DNA of 64,000 bases from Bacillota bacterium (GCA_023402395.1 JAEYGI010000015.1:1-64000); one strand, 5' to 3'; positions 43,338 to 52,455 are shown, counted from the first letter of the stretch. Numbers and translations are program-made. Notes: generated from the sequence alone by a model not told the origin.

Positions 43338-43630
43338 CTTCAACTGATCCGAGTTTCCAATCACTTGATCCAAGTGTCAGATCAGTTGATCAGAGACTCG
43401 GATCACTTGATCGAAGTCTTGGATCAGATGGGTGGGGGCGCGCTTCAACTGATCCGGGAGTTGGATCAGTTGGAGCAAGTGCCGCTTCAAGTGATCCAAG
43501 AGCCGGATCACTTGATCCAAGTGTCAGATCAGTTGATCGGAGACTCGGATCACTTGATCGAAGTCTTGGATCAGATGGGTGGAGGCGCGCTTCAACTGAT
43601 CCGGGAGTTGGATCAGTTACTCGGAGGCCG
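43338..43630. repeat. 21-bp tandem repeat array B (14 units, 147-bp higher-order duplication)
   Basis: Fourteen contiguous 21-bp units without spacers. Two unit types occur: GATCA(G/C)TTGATC followed by nine variable bases, and CTTCAANTGATCC followed by eight. Units 3-6 are repeated almost exactly as units 10-13, an offset of 147 bp (seven units). Frames of seven residues per unit are open on this strand in two phases (LIQVSDQ-like and SLDPSVRS-like), but neither has a ribosome binding site. The same unit family builds array A at 1839-2321. Confidence 0.92.
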
Positions 43631-43763
43631 CTACCGATGAGAGCGGCGGTTCGATGATCAACCGCGGCTCATTTTTTAAGTGCGCTCCGTTTCGCCGTTG
43701 GAAGGAACTGGGCCGATTGGGGCGAAAGTATAAAGGGATGAAACTTTAGGAGGTCCAAATCCA

Positions 43764-44267
43764 ATGAAAATGATCAAAATATTGCTGATCGTTATTGCGC
43801 TTACCCTTATCGGCACGTTGGGAGTATCCGCCCAGCCCGACGCCTACCGGGCGTCCGTGGAAAAGCTGCTGCTTTTGACCGGGCAGCATGAGATTGTCGA
43901 TCAAATGTTCCAGCAGGTCCAACAAATCCAGGCGCAGCAGTTGCAAGCGATGGATATCCCGCCGGAAAAGATGAAGCAGGCCGAGAAGTATATCGCTAAG
44001 ATCATGGACGTGGTGCGCGAGGAGATGAGTTGGGAGCGGATGAAGGAGGACTTCATCTCGCTTTATATGTCGGTCTATACCGAGCAGGAGATCCGGGAGC
44101 TGATCGCCTTTTACGAATCGCCGATCGGCCGGAAAGTCACGGAGAAGATGCCCGTTTTGATGCAGCAATCGATCCAGATCAGCCAGAAGTATGTTTACCG
44201 GATGATGCCCCGGATCCAGGCGATCAGCGAGGAGATGGCCCGGGAGATCGGCGGCGATGTGAAATAA
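43764..44267 (+). CDS. Exported DUF2059-domain protein
   Basis: A 167-residue exported protein. A signal peptide (MKMIKILLIVIALTLIGTLGVSAQ) ends in SAQ, consistent with signal peptidase I. The mature part is helical, with the DUF2059 pattern YTEQEIRELIAFYESPIGRKVTEKMP near residue 110. Function of the family is unknown; it is commonest in diderm bacteria, in line with the non-lipoprotein binding proteins in this window. TAGGAGG precedes the ATG. Confidence 0.85.
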   Translation: MKMIKILLIVIALTLIGTLGVSAQPDAYRASVEKLLLLTGQHEIVDQMFQQVQQIQAQQLQAMDIPPEKMKQAEKYIAKIMDVVREEMSWERMKEDFISLYMSVYTEQEIRELIAFYESPIGRKVTEKMPVLMQQSIQISQKYVYRMMPRIQAISEEMAREIGGDVK

Positions 44268-44481
44268 AGCAATGGACGGCGGGCGGATGAAGCGTTTCCT
44301 GAACGCGGAACGCCATTGAATGAAACTGATTTGAATGCGGCCAAAGATGCGGTTGACGAATCCCCGACCCAGGATCGATCAGCCGGATTGCAGTCGGCGA
44401 AGGTGGCCTGGTTTTGGGCTGGATCGGCGTGAAGAGCAGATACGGCAGGAACGTGCAGGAGCTGCATCCCTTGGCCGTCAG

Positions 44482-44687
44482 GGCAATGTCATCAAGCGAT
44501 AGTTACAATATTAATAATCTTTGCCAATCAGGCCGGCCGAAAATCCTACCTCTCCCTCGTTGTTCCCTCCCCGATGTTGTCATTGTCGCGGGTCTAACTC
44601 AGCGGGGAGGGATGAATCGCTGGAAACTCGGGTTTCCACTACGCTGATGCGGAGAAGCAGTCTCTATCTAGAAAGGAATTATGCCAA
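44482..44687 (+). repeat. Dispersed ~206-bp intergenic repeat, copy 2
   Basis: Inverted relative to the copy at 1-206 and similar over the full length. A further half-like copy appears to follow to about 44815 (gtccctccccgc ... gcatcggggaggg). The region 44268-44852 holds no convincing gene. Confidence 0.75.
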
Positions 44688-44852
44688 AATCCGACTTCAT
44701 TGAGTTCACTGGCACAATGGGTAATCGTTTCCGGCGAATCGTCCCTCCCCGCCGAATTATCTTCCAAAATCGCCGCATCGGGGAGGGGATGGGGGAGAGG
44801 TTGGATGGGTGAAAAGATGGCGGGCTTTACCGGGGATTTTGGGGAGGGTGTC

Positions 44853-45239
44853 ATGGATCGGGAAGATCGTGGCGCGCCGATCCATTGCCACGCGGATCTA
44901 CTTCGGATGCTGGACGGGATGCTTCGGGAACCGGCGCCTTTTTGGGAGCGGTTTTATGCGGATCGCGACCGAGGGGTTCCGTTTTTTACGGAATGCCCGG
45001 ATGAAAATCTCGTATCTTATTTTGAACGGGGCATTTTAAAGCCTGGAAGAGTACTGGAATTCGGCTGCGGTAATGGCCGGAACGCCATCTATTTCGCAAA
45101 GCAGGGCTGTGATGTGGATGCGGTGGATATCTCCGCTTCGTCCATCGCCTGGGGGAAAGAATTGGCCCGACAGCATGGAGTAACGGTCAATTTCCGCTGC
45201 CGGTCGGTTTATGATCTGGATGTAGCCAATGAAACATAG
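44853..45239 (+). pseudogene. Truncated class I SAM-dependent methyltransferase
   Basis: 128 residues remain. The start (ATG after GGGGAGGG) is sound. The SAM-binding motif RVLEFGCGNGRNAIYFAKQGCDVDAVDIS is intact near residues 66-94 and the frame ends in DLDVANET, just after the region where motif III begins. Related enzymes have about 240 residues. The following 500 bp contain no continuation in any frame, so the 3' half is lost. Confidence 0.7.
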
Positions 45240-45476
45240 GCGAAGCTCAGAGAAATGTTTGAGAACTCGTTTGAAACATCGAATTCAGACCCATGCAAGA
45301 GATAGGCAAGGAAAACGGGTTATTTGGCAAAGCGTTCATGTGGACGGTGTTGTTGCGGAAAAGGTAAGGAACGGCTTTGCTTGAACGGCAGTGGCTGGAG
45401 TTTGGGTTATTTGGTATAATTATTAATGACTATCCATTTAGGTCAGGATTAAGGTCTGGTCGGCGTTGCGGCCAAT

Positions 45477-45674
45477 GCCCTCACCCATTGGGCCGATTCA
45501 AGCCGTCTGCCCTCTCCCATTACGCTCGAAGAACACTCGCTATGGGCGAGGGAGAAATAGGGCCTAAACTTTTACTGGCAAATGTTTTGGGTATCTTGAG
45601 TCCCTCCCCTATAGCCCGTTCTTTGGGCGTGATGGGGGAGGGCCACTGACTTGAACAGCCCGAGGGGTGAGGGC
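45477..45674. repeat. 198-bp palindromic intergenic element
   Basis: The left end gccctcaccc and right end gggtgagggc are inverted repeats, extended by diverged ttcaag/cttgaa and ctgccctctccc/gggggagggc pairs. A partial copy lies at 2490-2608. No gene was found in 45240-45767 apart from this element. Confidence 0.65.
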
Positions 45675-45767
45675 GTTGAGATCAGAGCCGACAGTTATTT
45701 TGCTAACTTAGTAAACTGGATAATCATGTAATTATTTAAGAAAAATCAGGCGTCAGGGCGGTGGGCT

Positions 45768-46057
45768 ATGGGTAACACATTGAATGAAGCGGTAAAAATT
45801 ATCGTTGAAAACTTCGCGCCGGACAAGATTATTTTGTTTGGCTCGCGCGCTTCCGGGACAGTGACCCCGGACAGCGATTATAATTTAGCATCTTAAAAAG
45901 CGGGCTCGCCCACCGGCGCAAGACCGCCCAGCAAATTTACAAGGCATTGCTCCCGCTGGATCTGGCGGTGGATATTGTGGATATTATTATGGAAACGCCC
46001 GAAAAATTTACTGCCTTAAAATTCAGATCCGTTTTTGATTTACGAGAGTATCGCTAG
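45768..46057 (+). pseudogene. Broken MNT-type nucleotidyltransferase (antitoxin-like)
   Basis: The first frame gives MGNTLNEAVKIIVENF then IILFGSRASG and DSDYNLAS before a stop at about 45894. Sequence continues in the next frame as LAHRRKTAQQIYKALL and LDLAVDIVDIIMETPEKF to a TAG at 46055. The GSxAxG and DxD motifs of minimal nucleotidyltransferases are present. A frameshift or small deletion near 45890 inactivates it. Its HEPN partner follows. Confidence 0.75.
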
Positions 46058-46074
46058 GAATGGAGAGGTCTTGT

Positions 46075-46302
46075 ATGAGAAACAATGAGCTGGCCGGGGC
46101 TTGGCTGAAAAGAGCGGTCAGCAGCTTGGAAAAAACGAAAATCGGCAAGATCTCGGAGGCGCTTTTTTACGAGGATTTATGTTTTGATTGCCAGCAAGCG
46201 GTTGAAAAGGAGCCGGTAAACGCGGAAGAATATCTTGAGGCGGTGGAATTGGCGGCTAAAGTGGTTCAACGGGTTGGCGAACAATTGAAGGAACGATGTT
46301 GA
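46075..46302 (+). pseudogene. HEPN-domain protein with internal deletion
   Basis: 75 residues. AGAWLKRAVSSLEKTKIG and ALFYEDLCFDCQQAVEK match the first half of HEPN proteins of MNT-HEPN pairs, then the frame jumps directly to EEYLEAVELAAKVVQRVGEQL, the usual C-terminal helix. About 45 central residues, including the usual Rx4-6H RNase motif region, are missing in frame. Start ATG at 46075 after GGAGAGG. Together with the broken MNT gene this is a dead toxin-antitoxin pair. Confidence 0.65.
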
Positions 46303-46463
46303 TATGCTTTCTTCCCTTTTTTAAACGGATTGGCGGAATCGAAAGGAATACGGTGAACCATTGATGGCAACCAGGATGTGACCGGGTTGTCATCATCATT
46401 TATTAAGCCGGGGGAAGCGTGGAACGCTATCCGGCGTTGTTTTAAGTTCTCCCTGATCATGCT

Positions 46464-46493
46464 CCGCCGGCTGCCGCCGTTAGGCAGGGGCGG
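46464..46493. other. GC-rich hairpin upstream of metN
   Basis: ctgcc/ggcag inside ccgcc/ggcgg with a seven-base loop, followed by a short T-containing stretch. It may terminate readthrough from the HEPN remnant. No S-box or other methionine riboswitch consensus is seen in 46303-46647. Confidence 0.4.
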
Positions 46494-46540
46494 ACTTTCA
46501 TTTTACGGCAAAATAATATCTTAAATTTTCAAATACAACA

Positions 46541-46569
46541 TTGACAATGATCACAAAGGAGAGTAAACT
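46541..46569 (+). promoter_or_regulatory. Likely metNIQ promoter
   Basis: TTGACA at 46541-46546 and TAAACT at 46564-46569 with a 17-bp spacer, about 80 bp before the first gene. The -35 is perfect, the -10 matches 4 of 6. Confidence 0.55.
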
Positions 46570-46647
46570 TACTTTGATATTCTATTATACAACTAGAATT
46601 ACTAGGAATTAAATTCGTCGCATCAGGAAAGGTGTGACCAACTGAAC

Positions 46648-47691
46648 GTGGCTGAACCAATGATTGAGCTGGATCATGTAACCAAAGTTTATCACCAAAA
46701 AAACACTAACGTTGTGGCCTTGGATGATGTTAGTCTGACGATCGCCAAAGGGGAAATTTTCGGGATCATCGGGCTGAGCGGGGCGGGCAAAAGCACCTTA
46801 ATCCGCGTCATCAACCGTTTGGAGACGCCGCAGTCCGGCAGCGTCAGGATTCAAGGCGCCGATATCACCGCGTTGAAAGGTTCCGGGCTCCGTAAAGCGC
46901 GCCAGCGGATCGGCATGATCTTTCAACATTTCAATCTGTTGAATTCGCGGACGGTGTTCGGAAACATCGCGTTTCCGCTGGAAATCGCCGGAGTGAAGCT
47001 GGCGGCCGTCGCGGCCCGGGTCAATGAATTGGCCGAGTTGGTCGGGCTTTCGTCCAAGCTGGACGCGTATCCGTCACAACTGAGCGGCGGCCAGAAACAG
47101 CGCGTGGGAATCGCCCGGGCGCTGGCCAATCACCCTGAAATATTGCTGTGCGATGAGGCCACCTCCGCGCTGGATCCCCAGACCACCCAGTCCATTTTAA
47201 AGTTGTTGCAGGAGTTGAACCAAAACTTCGGGATCACGATCGTCTTGATTACTCATGAAATCCAGGTCATCAAGGAGATCTGCGATTCGGTGGCGGTGAT
47301 CGAAGACGGGCATATCGTGGAGAGCGGCCCGATATTGAAGCTGTTTACCCGGCCCGATACCGAGATCGCCCGCCGCTTTATCGGCGTGGCGCTGAACCGG
47401 GATGTGACGCTTGACGCCAGCTATCTTTCCGCCGCTCCCCGCGGGGAATGCCGCCAGCTGATCCGGATCGACTTTATCGGCGAGGCGGCCCGTTCGCCAA
47501 TCATCGCTTCGGTGATCGGCCGGTTTGAGGTGGAAGTCAATATTCTCCACGCCCATATGGATTCAATCAAAGAGACCCCGTTCGGCTCGCTGATTGTCGA
47601 GATGGCCGGAACCGCGGCCAACATCGAAGCGTCGTTACAATACCTTACCGAATTAGGAATACGAATCGAGGTGCTGCCGGATGTGGGATAA
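46648..47691 (+). CDS. metN: Methionine-type ABC transporter ATP-binding protein MetN
   Basis: A 347-residue ATPase. Walker A GLSGAGKST near residue 46, signature LSGGQKQRVGIARAL near 148, Walker B LLCDEATSALDP near 172, and a C-terminal NIL ligand-sensing domain (about 270-345) that is specific to the methionine branch. It powers import of methionine or a related amino acid via MetI. Start GTG at 46648 is kept; ATG at 46660 is the alternative, as the AAAGGTG site is somewhat far. It overlaps metI by 11 bases. Confidence 0.93.
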   Translation: MAEPMIELDHVTKVYHQKNTNVVALDDVSLTIAKGEIFGIIGLSGAGKSTLIRVINRLETPQSGSVRIQGADITALKGSGLRKARQRIGMIFQHFNLLNSRTVFGNIAFPLEIAGVKLAAVAARVNELAELVGLSSKLDAYPSQLSGGQKQRVGIARALANHPEILLCDEATSALDPQTTQSILKLLQELNQNFGITIVLITHEIQVIKEICDSVAVIEDGHIVESGPILKLFTRPDTEIARRFIGVALNRDVTLDASYLSAAPRGECRQLIRIDFIGEAARSPIIASVIGRFEVEVNILHAHMDSIKETPFGSLIVEMAGTAANIEASLQYLTELGIRIEVLPDVG

Positions 47692-48340
47692 TCCGCAACT
47701 TTGGAACCTGCTCATTAACGCGCTTTGGGAAACCGTTTATATGGTGGGGATCGCACTGATTCTATCGGCGCTCCTGGGATTTCCCCTCGGCGTGCTGCTG
47801 GTGATCACCAGCCCCGGCCATCTCCGCCCTAACCGGGTAATCCACAATACCCTGGCGTTGATCGTCAATGTCGGCCGTTCCCTGCCTTTTATTATTCTGC
47901 TGGTGGCGATCGTTCCGTTTACCCGTTGGGTGGTGGGGACGTCCATCGGAACGCCCGGCGCGATCGTGCCGCTGACCATTGGCGCCATTCCGTTTATTGC
48001 CCGGGTCATGGAGTCGGCCCTGCTGGAGGTCGACCCAGGGGTGATCGAAGCCGTTCAGGCCATGGGCGCCAACACCTGGCAGATCATCCTGAAGGTCATG
48101 ATCCCCGAATCGCGGTCGGGTCTGATTTTGGGGCTGACCATTACCGCGGTAAGCCTGGTCGGGTATTCGGCCATGGCCGGCGCCGTCGGGGGAGGCGGCC
48201 TGGGTGATCTGGCGATCCGTTACGGGTATCAACGTTTTCAACCGGAGGTTACCTTGGCCACGGTGATCGCCCTGGTCCTGCTGGTGCAAGGGACGCAATC
48301 GGTGGGGGATTGGATTGCCAGACGTTTCAACCGGCACTGA
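47681..48340 (+). CDS. metI: Methionine-type ABC transporter permease MetI
   Basis: A 219-residue inner-membrane permease with five predicted spans. The EAA loop EAVQAMGANTWQIILKVMIPES near residue 118 and GYSAMAGAVGGGGLGDLAIRYGYQRF near 167 are strongly MetI-like. Length matches E. coli MetI (217). Translationally coupled to metN by overlap and followed 60 bp later by the binding protein. Confidence 0.95.
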   Translation: MWDNPQLWNLLINALWETVYMVGIALILSALLGFPLGVLLVITSPGHLRPNRVIHNTLALIVNVGRSLPFIILLVAIVPFTRWVVGTSIGTPGAIVPLTIGAIPFIARVMESALLEVDPGVIEAVQAMGANTWQIILKVMIPESRSGLILGLTITAVSLVGYSAMAGAVGGGGLGDLAIRYGYQRFQPEVTLATVIALVLLVQGTQSVGDWIARRFNRH

Positions 48341-48400
48341 AGATTTTCGGCAAAAGATCTGAATCGAAAAAGATCTATAAAAAGCATAGGAGGAATTGCA

Positions 48401-49201
48401 ATGAGCCTAAAATTATCATTCAAACTGTTCCTGGTGGGACTGAGCCTGTTGCTGGTCGGCACCTTGGCGCCGGCCGGGGCCGCCACCGCGCTGAAAGTCG
48501 GCGCTTCGCCCACGCCTCACGCGCAGATTCTGGAGCTTGTCAAGCCGCAACTGGCAAAAGAGGGAATCGATCTTCAAATCGTGGTCTTTCAGGACTATGT
48601 CCAGCCCAACCTGGCCTTGGCCGAGGGGGAGTTAAGCGCTAATTATTTTCAGCACATTCCCTACCTGGACCAGTTCAGCAAGGATCACAAGCTGGATCTC
48701 ACCTATATCGCGAAAGTACATATTGAGCCCATCGGGGTTTATTCCAGTAAAATCAAATCCTTAAAAGACCTCAAGAATAACGCGGTAGTCGGCATACCCA
48801 ATGATCCGACCAACGGCGGCCGCGCGTTGCTGCTGCTGCAACAGGCGAAATTAATCGAGTTAAAGAAAGGGGCCGGGCTTGCCGCCACCGAGCTTGACAT
48901 CGCCAGCAACCCCAAGAAATTGCAGTTCAAACCGTTGGAAGCGGCCCAATTGCCCCGGGCCCTGCCGGATCTGGATATTGCGATCATTAACACCAACTAT
49001 GCGCTGTCCATAAATCTGGTGCCGACCAAAGACGCCCTTTTCATCGAGAACAGCGAGTCGCCCTATGTCAACATCCTGGCGGTGCGGACCAAGGATAAAA
49101 GCAATTCCGATCTGCAAAAACTGGCCAAAGCGCTGAACAGCGACGCGGTGCGGGACTATATTCTGACGACTTACAAAGGGAGCATTGTTCCGGCGTTTTA
49201 A
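48401..49201 (+). CDS. metQ: NlpA/MetQ-family binding protein without lipobox
   Basis: A 266-residue NlpA-family binding protein. ALKVGASPTPHAQILELVKPQL and EGELSANYFQHIPYLDQF are family signatures, and IPNDPTNGGRALLLLQ is near residue 128. The signal peptide ends PAGAATA with no cysteine at all, while most MetQ proteins are lipoproteins. AGGAGG precedes the ATG. A strong terminator at 49311 closes the operon. Confidence 0.9.
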   Translation: MSLKLSFKLFLVGLSLLLVGTLAPAGAATALKVGASPTPHAQILELVKPQLAKEGIDLQIVVFQDYVQPNLALAEGELSANYFQHIPYLDQFSKDHKLDLTYIAKVHIEPIGVYSSKIKSLKDLKNNAVVGIPNDPTNGGRALLLLQQAKLIELKKGAGLAATELDIASNPKKLQFKPLEAAQLPRALPDLDIAIINTNYALSINLVPTKDALFIENSESPYVNILAVRTKDKSNSDLQKLAKALNSDAVRDYILTTYKGSIVPAF

Positions 49202-49310
49202 AAACCACGGGATATTGCCGATTGTCCACAGAGCGGCCTTGTGGAAATGTTTCGAAGCGATTTATCCCTGATGTCTCTGATGGGGAAAGAGTTTGGGTTG
49301 AGCTTGGAGG

Positions 49311-49349
49311 AGCAGCCCTTCCGAATTTTCGGAAGGGCTGCTTTTTTTT
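49311..49349 (+). terminator. Strong rho-independent terminator after metQ
   Basis: A perfect 14-bp stem (49311-49324 with 49329-49342) and a four-base loop, followed by a run of T residues. It also sits before the 3' end of the convergent AraC-type gene. Confidence 0.92.
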
Positions 49350-49359
49350 ATGTGGCGGG

Positions 49360-50229
49360 CTACCGGTTCAGATTGCGGTAGCGCAGCGGCGTGGTGGAGA
49401 CCAGCAGCTTGAACTTGCGGATGAAATTGTTCTGATTGTTGAAACCGACCAGTCCCGCGATTTCATTGATGGTACGGTCGCTTTGCTCCAGCATGAATTT
49501 GGCCTCCGTGATTCGGATCTTCAGCAAATATTCATAGGGAGTCAGGCCGGTCTGCTTTTTGAACAGGCGGATAAACGCGTATTGGCTCATGAAATATTGT
49601 TGGGCGAGCCGGCCGATGTGGATGTCGTCGGCAAAATGGGCTTCCAGAAAGGCGCTGGCGGCGCTGATGATCGCTTTGGCCGATAACGGCAGCTGTGAGG
49701 TGGACTGCTCCTGCTTGCGGAGGCCGAGTTCGGTGAGGAGGCCGCTCATCAGATGCGATAGGCTCAAGTCCACGGTGGACTGGCGGCATTGGGTCAATTC
49801 GAGAATCTTTTCAATGGTTTTTTCGATCTTGGCCGTGTTTTCAAACTGAATCATCTCAAAGGAGTCGCCGTTGAGCAGGTGCAGGTAATCGATTTCCGGG
49901 TGGCAGTCAAAACGGATCCAGAGGATTTCCCAATTCTCCCCCACGGTCCGGTAATGGTGATACCCGTTGCAATCGAGCAGAAACGCCTGGCCCTTTTGGG
50001 CTTGGAACTTGCGGTTGGCGTAGGTGATCTCTCCCGTGCCCGAAACGGTCAGGATCAGCAGGCAATTGTTCAATCCCTCCCGTTCCACCTCATAGGCGGC
50101 GGTGGCAAAGAAATGGCCGCAGGCCGTGATCCGGAAGGGCAATTTTTTGGCGGACGGGCCGGGGGTGTACAAGATGAATTTCGACTCCGGCAGGAAGGCG
50201 TCGTTGACTTTGTACAAGTAACGGCTCAT
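49360..50229 (-). CDS. AraC-family transcriptional regulator of the sugar-acid operon
   Basis: A 289-residue regulator with an N-terminal cupin arm (ITACGHFFATAAYEVER, NRKFQAQKGQAFLLDCNGYHHY) and a C-terminal AraC domain. That domain has DDIHIGRLAQQYFMSQYAFIRLFKK (in HTH 1) and INEIAGLVGFNNQNNFIRKF (HTH 2). It is divergent from the RraA/UxaC operon with a 120-bp shared promoter region and most likely activates it in response to a uronic or aldonic acid. Start at 50229 after GAGG; an in-frame upstream ATG at 50244 precedes this site. Confidence 0.9.
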   Translation of the reverse strand: MSRYLYKVNDAFLPESKFILYTPGPSAKKLPFRITACGHFFATAAYEVEREGLNNCLLILTVSGTGEITYANRKFQAQKGQAFLLDCNGYHHYRTVGENWEILWIRFDCHPEIDYLHLLNGDSFEMIQFENTAKIEKTIEKILELTQCRQSTVDLSLSHLMSGLLTELGLRKQEQSTSQLPLSAKAIISAASAFLEAHFADDIHIGRLAQQYFMSQYAFIRLFKKQTGLTPYEYLLKIRITEAKFMLEQSDRTINEIAGLVGFNNQNNFIRKFKLLVSTTPLRYRNLNR

Positions 50230-50349
50230 CGGAACCTCGCGCAATTTTTATAAATTTTCGGGCAATTATTCGCAATGTAATCTTGTTACGGCTATATTAT
50301 AATTATAACACAATCAGGTAAACGAGTAATCAATAAAGGGTGATTTGTC

Positions 50350-51015
50350 ATGCCGGAATGGACGAGTGACCGCGAGCTTTTCCAACTGATGCAAACCGAA
50401 TTGTACACGCCGGTGGTCGGGGATATCCTCGATCAGAAGGGAAGATATCATCAGTTCCTGCCCCAGCCGATCCAGCCCCTGCGCGAGTCCATGGTACTGG
50501 CGGGCCGGGCGATGCCGGTGCTGATGATCGACGTCTACGGCCCGCAGGCCAAACCCTTTGGGCTGCTGACGGAGGCCCTGGACCAGCTGCGGGAAGGCGA
50601 GGTCTATCTGGCCGGTGGCGGCGAGATGCGTTGCGCCTATTGGGGTGAGTTGCTGACCGCCACCGCCAGGAAACGGGGCGCGGCCGGCGCGGTGATCAAC
50701 GGCTTCCACCGGGACACGCCTATGGTTTTGGAGCAAAATTGGCCGGTGTTTTCACGGGGCCGTTATGCGCAGGATTCGTCGGTCCGGACCCAGGTGGCCG
50801 ATTACCGCTGCCCGATCGAGGCGGGTGGGGTTTGGGTCCGCCCGGGCGATTTGGTCTTCGCCGATCAGGACGGGGTGCTAATCATCCCGGCGGAGCTGGA
50901 AACGGAAGTGATCGCGCTGGCGCTGGAGAAAGCGCGCGGCGAAAAAGTGGTGCGCCGGGCGATTGAGAACGGCATGTCCAGCACCGACGCGTTTAAGCAG
51001 TTCGGCATATTATAA
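50350..51015 (+). CDS. RraA-family protein (HMG aldolase-like)
   Basis: A 221-residue member of the RraA/4-hydroxy-4-methyl-2-oxoglutarate aldolase family, many of which are lyases for 2-oxo acids. The GGGEMRCAYWGELLTATARKRGAAG stretch (split here between motif GGGE and GELL, residues ~86-110), GAVINGFHRDT near 117 and FADQDGVLIIP near 175 include the conserved glycines, the catalytic arginine-aspartate pair and the metal region. In this operon it may cleave or process a keto sugar acid. Start ATG after AAAGGGTG. Confidence 0.8.
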   Translation: MPEWTSDRELFQLMQTELYTPVVGDILDQKGRYHQFLPQPIQPLRESMVLAGRAMPVLMIDVYGPQAKPFGLLTEALDQLREGEVYLAGGGEMRCAYWGELLTATARKRGAAGAVINGFHRDTPMVLEQNWPVFSRGRYAQDSSVRTQVADYRCPIEAGGVWVRPGDLVFADQDGVLIIPAELETEVIALALEKARGEKVVRRAIENGMSSTDAFKQFGIL

Positions 51016-51051
51016 GGGTTAACACCGATTAAGGTTCGACGGGAGCACGCC

Positions 51052-52455
51052 ATGAGAGAATTTCTGGACGAAAATTTTTTGCTGGACAACGCGGCCGGCC
51101 GCGGGTTGTATTTCGGCTATGCTGAAAAGTTGCCGATCTACGATTACCACTGCCATCTGCCGCCGGAGGAGATCGCCGCCGACCGGCGCTTTGCCAACCT
51201 CGCCGAGGTTTGGCTCGGCGGCGATCATTACAAATGGCGGGCCATGCGGAGCAATGGCATCCAGGAGCGCTTCGTCACCGGCGACGCCCCAGATTTTGAG
51301 AAATTTCAGGCCTGGGCGGCGACGGTGCCCTATTGTATCGGCAATCCGCTCTATCATTGGACTCATCTCGAATTGCAACGGTATTTCGGCATCCGGGTCC
51401 TGCTTGACGAGAACAGCGCCGCCTCGATCTGGGAGCAATGCAACGCGCTGTTGGCTACGGAAGGCTTCTCGGCGAAGAATCTGATCCGCCGCTCTAACGT
51501 GCATACCATAATGACCACCGAGGATCCGCTGGATGCGCTGGCGAGCCACCAAAAGATCCGGGAGGATTCCGACTTCAAGGTACGGGTGTCCACGGCCTTC
51601 CGGCCCGACAACGCCCTCGCTATCGAAGCGGCCGGGTTTCCGGACTGGGTGGAGCGGTTGGCGGAGACGTCCGGGATTGCGATTGATGATTCCTATCTCC
51701 GGTTTCTGGAGGCGCTGGAGGCGCGGGTCCGTTTCTTCCACGCCCGGGGCTGCCGGCTTTCGGATCACGCGTTGGATGAGGTCGTTTTCGAACGGGCTGA
51801 CCCCGGCGCGCTGGCCGAGACATTCCGGCGGCGGATGCGCGGCGGGGAGATCTCAAAAGCGGCGGCGGAGGCGTTCCAAACCGAAACCTTGCTGTTTCTG
51901 GGCCGGCTTTATCACGAATTGGACTGGGCGATGCAGTTGCATATCGGCGCGCTGCGCTACAATAACACCCGGATGCAAGGGGTGTTCGGGTTCGATTCCA
52001 TCGGCGACCGGCCCTTCGCCAAGCCCCTGGCCCTGCTGCTGGACGCGCTCGACCAGCGCGATGAGTTGCCGCGGACGATTCTCTATTGTCTCAACCCTAG
52101 CGACAATGAGGTGTTGGCGACGATGATCGGCAATTTCCAGGGCGGCGGGATTCCGGGGAAGATCCAGTTCGGCTCGGGCTGGTGGTTCAATGATCAGGAA
52201 GACGGAATTCTCCGGCAATTGCAGGCCCTGGCCAATCTGGGGCTGCTCGGCCGGTTCGTGGGGATGCTGACCGATTCCCGAAGCTTTCTATCTTATCCCC
52301 GCCACGAGTATTTCCGGCGGATCCTCTGCAATCTGTTGGGAAGCTGGATCGAGTCGGGCCGGGCTCCGCGCGACCTGGACCGGATGGGAAGCATGGTTCA
52401 AGACATCTGCTTTTATAATGCGTTGCGGTATTTCGGGATAAGCGAGGCGATCTAA
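51052..52455 (+). CDS. uxaC: Glucuronate (uronate) isomerase
   Basis: A 467-residue amidohydrolase-fold enzyme converting D-glucuronate to D-fructuronate or D-galacturonate to D-tagaturonate. YDYHCHLPPEEIA near residue 25 gives the HxH metal ligands, GGDHYKWRAMRSNGI is near 55, the RPDNAL motif near 183, and HIGALRYNNTRM near 296. GMLTDSRSFLSYPRHEYFRRI near 405 is highly diagnostic of UxaC. Length is standard (about 470). GGGAG precedes the ATG; its TAA is immediately followed by the next gene's GTG. Confidence 0.95.
   Translation: MREFLDENFLLDNAAGRGLYFGYAEKLPIYDYHCHLPPEEIAADRRFANLAEVWLGGDHYKWRAMRSNGIQERFVTGDAPDFEKFQAWAATVPYCIGNPLYHWTHLELQRYFGIRVLLDENSAASIWEQCNALLATEGFSAKNLIRRSNVHTIMTTEDPLDALASHQKIREDSDFKVRVSTAFRPDNALAIEAAGFPDWVERLAETSGIAIDDSYLRFLEALEARVRFFHARGCRLSDHALDEVVFERADPGALAETFRRRMRGGEISKAAAEAFQTETLLFLGRLYHELDWAMQLHIGALRYNNTRMQGVFGFDSIGDRPFAKPLALLLDALDQRDELPRTILYCLNPSDNEVLATMIGNFQGGGIPGKIQFGSGWWFNDQEDGILRQLQALANLGLLGRFVGMLTDSRSFLSYPRHEYFRRILCNLLGSWIESGRAPRDLDRMGSMVQDICFYNALRYFGISEAI

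Noticed and set aside
43338..43630. CRISPR array
   Set aside because: Units are contiguous 21-mers with no unique spacers and no cas genes are nearby.
46303..46647. S-box/SAM riboswitch upstream of metNIQ
   Set aside because: None of the conserved S-box core sequences was found; only a GC-rich hairpin and a promoter are visible.
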